Origin: Mesotaenium endlicherianum
Taxonomy: Eukaryota > Streptophyta > Zygnematophyceae > Zygnematales > Mesotaeniaceae
Length of the DNA: 64,000 nucleotides
Direction: 5' to 3'
Assembly (NCBI GenBank): GCA_009602735.1
Contig: WELA01000930.1
Coordinates: forward strand, 37,806 to 101,805
Part shown: positions 62,804-64,000 of the stretch, piece after piece
Numbering within the stretch: position 1 is the first letter of the stretch
Layout of the letters: every line of letters starts with the position of its first letter
Position numbers and translations under genes: made by a program
The notes under the pieces: generated by a model
The model's database searches: none
Seen by the model: only the letters and a program-made list of their open reading frames with translations
What the model was told of the DNA's origin: nothing

Positions 62804-62834
<31 letters not shown>

Positions 62835-62861
62835 CCACCGGTTCGAATCCGGTATTCTCCA
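62788..62861 (+). tRNA. tRNA-Ala (anticodon GGC)
   Basis: A 74-nt tRNA with full cloverleaf pairing: a 7-bp acceptor stem (two G-U pairs), D-stem GCTC/GAGC, anticodon stem CTTGC/GCAAG with loop ATGGCAT (anticodon GGC at 62822-62824), and T-arm ACCGG-TTCGAAT-CCGGT. The discriminator base is A62861 and the 3' CCA is not encoded. A terminator follows at once, and a tyrosine recombinase gene starts 80 bp on, making this a likely island attachment site. Confidence 0.97.
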
Positions 62862-62865
62862 CACT

Positions 62866-62891
62866 AAAGCCTCGATGCTTCGGGGCTTTTT
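62866..62891 (+). terminator. Terminator of tRNA-Ala
   Basis: A 10-bp stem with one G-U pair (62866-62875 with 62880-62889), 4-nt loop and a T-run at 62887-62891. It begins 4 bp after the tRNA end. Confidence 0.85.
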
Positions 62892-62941
62892 CATGCTCAT
62901 TTGGGTTCAATCCGTTCCGACTCACAAAAATTGGGACGGAA

Positions 62942-63949
62942 ATGGGACGGAAAAATCTTAAAGGAACTATCAGCATCCTGAACGACAGGGGCAGGATCAG
63001 ATTGAGATGGAGGTATCAGGGAGAAAGGTATTCCCTGAATCTTGACCGCCATTACAGCAGATCAAATCTCACAGAAGCAAGGAAAACTGCCCTTCAAATT
63101 GAGCAGGATATTTTACACCAGCAGTTCGATACTACACTTAACAAGTACAATGGGAAACCCGAAGAGTTACTCCAACAGCAAAACCCACAACAGGAAAAGG
63201 GGACCATTGTCCAGTATTTCGAGGAATGGACACGTGTATATAAACAGATGGATTGTGAGAAACATACCAATTACAATTCGGTTCGAAATATGCTAAGAAA
63301 ATGGGATAAAATCGACGTTACTAATATTCATCTGAAATTAAATGCTGAAACTTTCTGTGGGGCAACGTATAACAGGAGACTCACCATGCTGAAGGATTTT
63401 GTGAAGTGGCTTGTGAAATCGGGAGTTTGGCAGTGCAATCCACTTGAGGATATAAGCCCTAAACGGTACAAGAAGCCCAAGCAGTCTAAACGGAAACCTT
63501 TTGCGGAGGATGAAATAAAGCGGATATTGGAAGCTTTTAGAACAGATGCATACTGTTCCCAATACTCACCATTCAAGCACTCGCATTACTACCCGTTCAT
63601 CTATTTCATCTTCAAAACAGGCGTGCGAAATGCAGAAGCTATTGGTCTACGAGTGGGAAATGTCGATATAGCAAATAAAACCGTTGCTATAAAAGAAGTA
63701 ATGGCGCGTTCCCTGGGAAGCACAAGTTCCGCACAAAGGATAAGAAAAGAAACGAAGAACGGCAAGGAGCGATATCTACCGTTAACCTCCGACTTACATT
63801 CTATCTTGTATCCCCTAATAGAGGGCAGGGGTAAAGAAGCTCTAGTTTTTGAATCTCCGACTGGTTTGGCGATAGATGACCATAATTTTCAGAGGCGCAT
63901 TTTCAAAAAGATACTTAAAGAACTAACGTGTTGTGCTATTAGAAACTGA
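62942..63949 (+). pseudogene. Tyrosine recombinase/integrase, C-terminal catalytic part missing
   Basis: A 335-residue site-specific recombinase remnant. An N-terminal Arm DNA-binding domain (~1-60, GTISILNDRGRIRLRWRYQGE), a core-binding SAM-like domain (~90-185), and the first half of the catalytic domain are visible, with the first catalytic Arg in FKTGVRNAEAIGLRVGNVD and the beta-hairpin Lys in TKNGKERYLPL. The frame ends after KKILKEL with an unrelated tail, before the HxxR, His/Trp and Tyr positions, so about 90-100 residues are missing. The ATG at 62942 is chosen because earlier codons lie inside the tRNA. It was probably inactivated by an insertion or deletion near 63925. Confidence 0.85.
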
Positions 63950-63953
63950 GAGC

Positions 63954-64000
63954 ATGTTTGATTTGAGCGATTTTTCTGCCATTAAGATAGTTGATCCAGT
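63954..64000 (+). CDS. Start of an open reading frame running off the window
   Basis: An ATG at 63954 opens a frame of at least 15 codons (MFDLSDFSAIKIVDP) that continues past the edge. It starts 5 bp after the broken integrase. It may be the first gene of whatever DNA interrupted the integrase, for example a transposase. No family can be assigned from 15 residues. Confidence 0.3.
   Translation, partial: MFDLSDFSAIKIVDP

Noticed and set aside
1-64000. CRISPR array or cas genes
   Set aside because: No regularly spaced direct repeats of 25-40 bp and no Cas domains were seen on either strand.

Overview
The window reads as chromosomal DNA of a Bacteroidota bacterium, most likely family Chitinophagaceae (inference). 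The evidence is a SusC/SusD pair, a type IX secretion C-terminal domain protein next to a PorP/SprF partner, a BlaI/M56 pair, eukaryote-like citrate synthase, ATP-type PEP carboxykinase, and repeated matches to the Bacteroidota promoter consensus (-33 TTTG, -7 TAnnTTTG). The clearest match lies in front of tRNA-Ala. No rRNA, CRISPR array or complete transposon is visible. No stretch above 300 bp lacks a gene.

Region 1 (1-25.4 kb) is an accessory carbohydrate and oxidation region. After the 3' end of pepT come two paralogous GMC flavoenzymes, each with a C-x5-C-x3-C motif, flanking a convergent AraC regulator. A SusC/SusD pair, a giant FG-GAP/ASPIC lipoprotein and a vanadium haloperoxidase lipoprotein follow. 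Next come a HAD hydrolase, a Nudix-fold regulator with a decayed Nudix box divergent from a GH3 glucosidase, and a set often seen in keto-sugar and polyol catabolism: a Tat-type TIM-barrel isomerase/lyase, a Dabb protein, a Gfo/Idh/MocA dehydrogenase, an NHS-type MFS transporter, a ChbG/YdjC deacetylase, a ThuA protein and a GH130 lipoprotein.

Region 2 (25.4-45.7 kb) is mostly housekeeping: divergent metZ/metX, lpxB, a blaI-like repressor with a two-dyad operator driving an M56 protease fused to an amidase, a vWA protein, an SSS transporter-methyltransferase-glucosaminidase-hpt operon, a LOG-family protein, a GlcD-like oxidase, pckA, a deoxynucleoside kinase, trpS and recG. Two copies of one palindromic repeat family sit at the 3' end of metX and directly before recG.

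Region 3 (45.8-52 kb) holds a large PKD/T9SS-secreted protein with its PorP/SprF partner, a toxin-antitoxin remnant with a shortened toxin, and a coiled-coil membrane protein. Region 4 (52-62.7 kb) holds pepP-pssA-purS-rsmI-M1 peptidase with ATGA stop/start overlaps, rsmG and a glycosyltransferase, tgt, an LptF/LptG permease and gltA. Several of these genes have -7 boxes within 4-8 nt of the start codon, suggesting leaderless or nearly leaderless mRNAs.

Region 5 (62.6-64 kb) contains a candidate small RNA of about 86 nt, tRNA-Ala(GGC) with textbook promoter and terminator, and a tyrosine recombinase that stops before its HxxR and Tyr residues. This looks like the damaged left edge of an island integrated at the tRNA gene.
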